Shown here piece by piece: positions 22,490 to 23,805 of a DNA stretch of 23,805 bases (position 1 is the stretch's first letter; the number at the start of each line of letters is the position of its first letter). The stretch is from Akkermansiaceae bacterium UBA7890 (lineage in GTDB: Bacteria; Verrucomicrobiota; Verrucomicrobiia; Verrucomicrobiales; Akkermansiaceae): positions 1-23,805 of the forward strand of contig DLRK01000123.1 of the NCBI GenBank assembly GCA_002501065.1, read 5' to 3'. A program made the translations under genes and the position numbers. The notes below the pieces were generated by a model. That model was not told where the DNA came from, made no database searches, and worked only from the letters and a program-made list of their open reading frames with translations.

Positions 22490-23218
22490 CTACTTCAGCA
22501 CCTTCAGACGGATATCCTTGTAGTGCACGATCATTCCGGGGTCGTGCAACTGGAGCTGGATCATGCCACTGTGCAGACGTTTCTCCTCGGGAAGATGCTC
22601 AACGAATTCGGCTGAAGGCTTGCCGTTCAGGAAAAACTGAAACCTGTTCCCGTTCACGATGATGTGCAACTCGTTCCAGCCGCCCTTGTTGATATCCTCT
22701 ACAGTGACGGCATCCTTGAGGGGCGTGATGGTGGGCTTGTCGTCCTTGTCGATGACCAGACTGTCCCCCCGGAAGCAACGATGCTCCCGGCGGCCCGGAG
22801 TGTGAAAATCCCATGCCCCCAGGACTTGCCCCCCAATGCCCACGTGTCCGATATCCGCGTGATAACCCTGGAACTTGCGCCGTCCTGTCTTGTCCACCCT
22901 GGACCGGATGTTGACCCCGCTGTTCCCCTTGCCCGGAAAGCGGTAGAGAAACTTGAGTTCAAAGTCAGCAAGGTTCCTGTTTCTGCTGTAGACGAGATAT
23001 CCGCGACCCTTGTCGCCCTCCCCGACAATGATACCGTCCGCCACACTCCAGGCCTTCTTCTTCACCCTGGGCATCTCCTCCCAGCCATCGAGCGTCTTGC
23101 CATCGAAAATCGCCTTGAAGCCGTCATCATTCTTCCCTGAAGCCTGGTCGCCGAAAAGCGTTCCCGGTGCGCCAAGGACGACCATGCCAACGAGAGCGAG
23201 AAGAGGGCTGCGTATCAT
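22490..23218 (-). CDS. Secreted DUF1080 protein (3-keto-disaccharide hydrolase-like), second copy
   Basis: This is a 242-residue protein with a signal peptide (MIRSPLLALVGMVVLGAPGTLFG) and a DUF1080 domain: FKAIFDGKTLDGWEEMP, WSVADGIIVGEG, DFELKFLYRFPGKGNSGVNIRSR, FQGYHADIG, GGWNELHIIVNGNRFQFFLNGKP, and the ending LHSGMIQLQLHDPGMIVHYKDIRLKVL. It is only distantly similar to the protein at 249-857, beyond the shared family motifs, and longer, so they are not a recent duplication. It probably acts in the periplasm on oxidised glycosides. A 7-bp inverted repeat (23229-23254) lies 10 bp before its start codon. It stands in a minus-strand run with DUF423, trmO and the ACT protein, but spacing of 98 and 156 bp suggests separate transcription. 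Confidence 0.93.
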   Translation of the reverse strand: MIRSPLLALVGMVVLGAPGTLFGDQASGKNDDGFKAIFDGKTLDGWEEMPRVKKKAWSVADGIIVGEGDKGRGYLVYSRNRNLADFELKFLYRFPGKGNSGVNIRSRVDKTGRRKFQGYHADIGHVGIGGQVLGAWDFHTPGRREHRCFRGDSLVIDKDDKPTITPLKDAVTVEDINKGGWNELHIIVNGNRFQFFLNGKPSAEFVEHLPEEKRLHSGMIQLQLHDPGMIVHYKDIRLKVLK

Positions 23219-23228
23219 AGGTTATTGA

Positions 23229-23254
23229 TGACACACCGCTCGCCGCATGTGTCA
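23229..23254. promoter_or_regulatory. Inverted repeat upstream of the second DUF1080 gene
   Basis: TGACACA (23229-23235) and TGTGTCA (23248-23254) form perfect 7-bp arms around 12 bp. On the minus strand the far arm overlaps a TTGACA hexamer (23255-23250) that would serve as a -35 box, though no good -10 follows. The position suits an operator just upstream of the DUF1080 start. The role is inferred. Confidence 0.35.
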
Positions 23255-23374
23255 AGAGTATGCAGACAGGATCACGCAGGGACCGCTGCCGTCCCACGCC
23301 ATCACCAGGGGAAGGACAGGTCAAAAGACAGCACACCGGAGATCCTCCGGAACCAGAGAATCCATGGTCTCCGG

Positions 23375-23743
23375 TTACCCTTTCGAAAATTCACCCGGCC
23401 GGAACAGCAAAATCCCCCAACCCACCAGAAACGCGACGCCCCCGAACGGAGTGATCATCCCCAGTTTGGTGAAATTGGTGAGCGAGAGGACGTAGAGCGA
23501 TCCGGAAAAGAGCACCATCCCCCCGGCAAAGGAGAAGCAAGCCACCCTGGACGGAGTCGGGAAGAGTCCCAGCACCAGCAGAGCCAGGGCATGCACGAGA
23601 TTATAGAGCACTGCGGTTTCCCACGTGCCCAGACGTTCATTCTTCTCCAGGAGTTCATTCAAACCATGGGCCCCCAGTGCTCCGAGAGCGACTGCAAGGA
23701 AGCCGAAGCAGGCCCCGAGGCGGATGACGGTAGATCGATTCAA
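23375..23743 (-). CDS. DUF423 family small integral membrane protein (YgdD-like)
   Basis: This is a 122-residue protein with four predicted transmembrane helices: IRLGACFGFLAVALGALGAHG, TAVLYNLVHALALLVLGLF, ACFSFAGGMVLFSGSLYVLSL, and MITPFGGVAFLVGWGILLF. The family marks are the first-helix ALGAxGAHGL, the Y(N/H)xxHALALL block, and the FSGSLY...TPxGGxxFLxGW pattern. DUF423 members are widespread and of unknown function. The start is TTG at 23743; no in-frame ATG exists nearby and the family N-terminus (MNR...) supports it. The frame stays open to the window edge, so a longer form cannot be excluded. Confidence 0.9.
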   Translation of the reverse strand: MNRSTVIRLGACFGFLAVALGALGAHGLNELLEKNERLGTWETAVLYNLVHALALLVLGLFPTPSRVACFSFAGGMVLFSGSLYVLSLTNFTKLGMITPFGGVAFLVGWGILLFRPGEFSKG

Positions 23744-23805
23744 AATCCAATTAAGCGGCGATGGACCCGGGATTGAGGGACTCCCTCTCTCAGACCGGAT
23801 CTCAG

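Noticed and set aside
1..23805. CRISPR array, tRNA/rRNA genes, insertion sequences or prophage
   Set aside because: No regularly spaced repeats, no cloverleaf-like segment, and no transposase, integrase or phage structural protein was seen on either strand.

Overview
The window is GC-rich (roughly 60% by eye) and gene-dense, with a gene repertoire typical of the Planctomycetota/Verrucomicrobiota group. It has two secreted DUF1080 (3-keto-disaccharide hydrolase type) proteins, a Tat-exported Gfo/Idh/MocA oxidoreductase, a secreted PQQ-like beta-propeller starting with the WPHWRGPxRNG signature, a LamG/ankyrin exoprotein, and Deg9-like serine proteases. I favour Verrucomicrobiota, but this is an inference from family content because there is no rRNA or other marker in the window. 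No tRNA, rRNA, CRISPR array, transposase or integrase was found.

Layout. (a) 1-857: the possible 3' end of an upstream gene, then a secreted DUF1080 protein. (b) 951-3981 (minus): a methyl-cycle operon metK -> ahcY -> small zinc-ribbon membrane protein. Divergent from it across 63 bp is an ArsR-HTH/SAM-methyltransferase fusion (4045-4959). The gap holds a 24-bp near-perfect palindrome, so this looks like an autoregulated S-adenosylmethionine/S-adenosylhomocysteine control unit. (c) 5081-6994: an OafA-type acyltransferase with a C-terminal SGNH domain. It is followed by a displaced copy of the methyltransferase C-terminus (6995-7045), so the acyltransferase lies between two copies of the same coding tail. 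(d) 7122-10305 (plus): beta-propeller, Gfo/Idh/MocA oxidoreductase, and a bacterial relative of the plant DUF579/glucuronoxylan O-methyltransferase family. (e) 10447-14663 (minus): an accessory block of visibly lower GC with a LamG+ankyrin protein and a purple-acid-phosphatase-like protein. The 356 bp between them hold a leader ORF with a strong Shine-Dalgarno sequence and a 15-bp RNA hairpin. (f) 15110-17860 (plus): phosphodiester glycosidase lipoprotein, small lipoprotein and the GTPase YchF. (g) 18170-21141 (plus): a Deg9-like serine protease followed 2 bp later by a full-length paralogue that has lost all three catalytic residues. (h) 21179-23743 (minus): DUF423 membrane protein, second DUF1080 protein, tRNA methyltransferase TrmO and a two-ACT-domain protein.

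How the genes relate. MetK makes SAM and AhcY removes SAH, supplying SAM-consuming enzymes such as TrmO and the DUF579-like protein. The ArsR-methyltransferase fusion is well placed to sense SAM or SAH. The DUF1080, oxidoreductase and beta-propeller proteins fit periplasmic sugar oxidation and cleavage. The best candidates for undescribed biology are the protease/pseudoprotease pair, the ArsR-MT control unit with its palindrome, the displaced methyltransferase tail flanking the acyltransferase, the bacterial DUF579 homologue, and the structured leader of the ankyrin gene.
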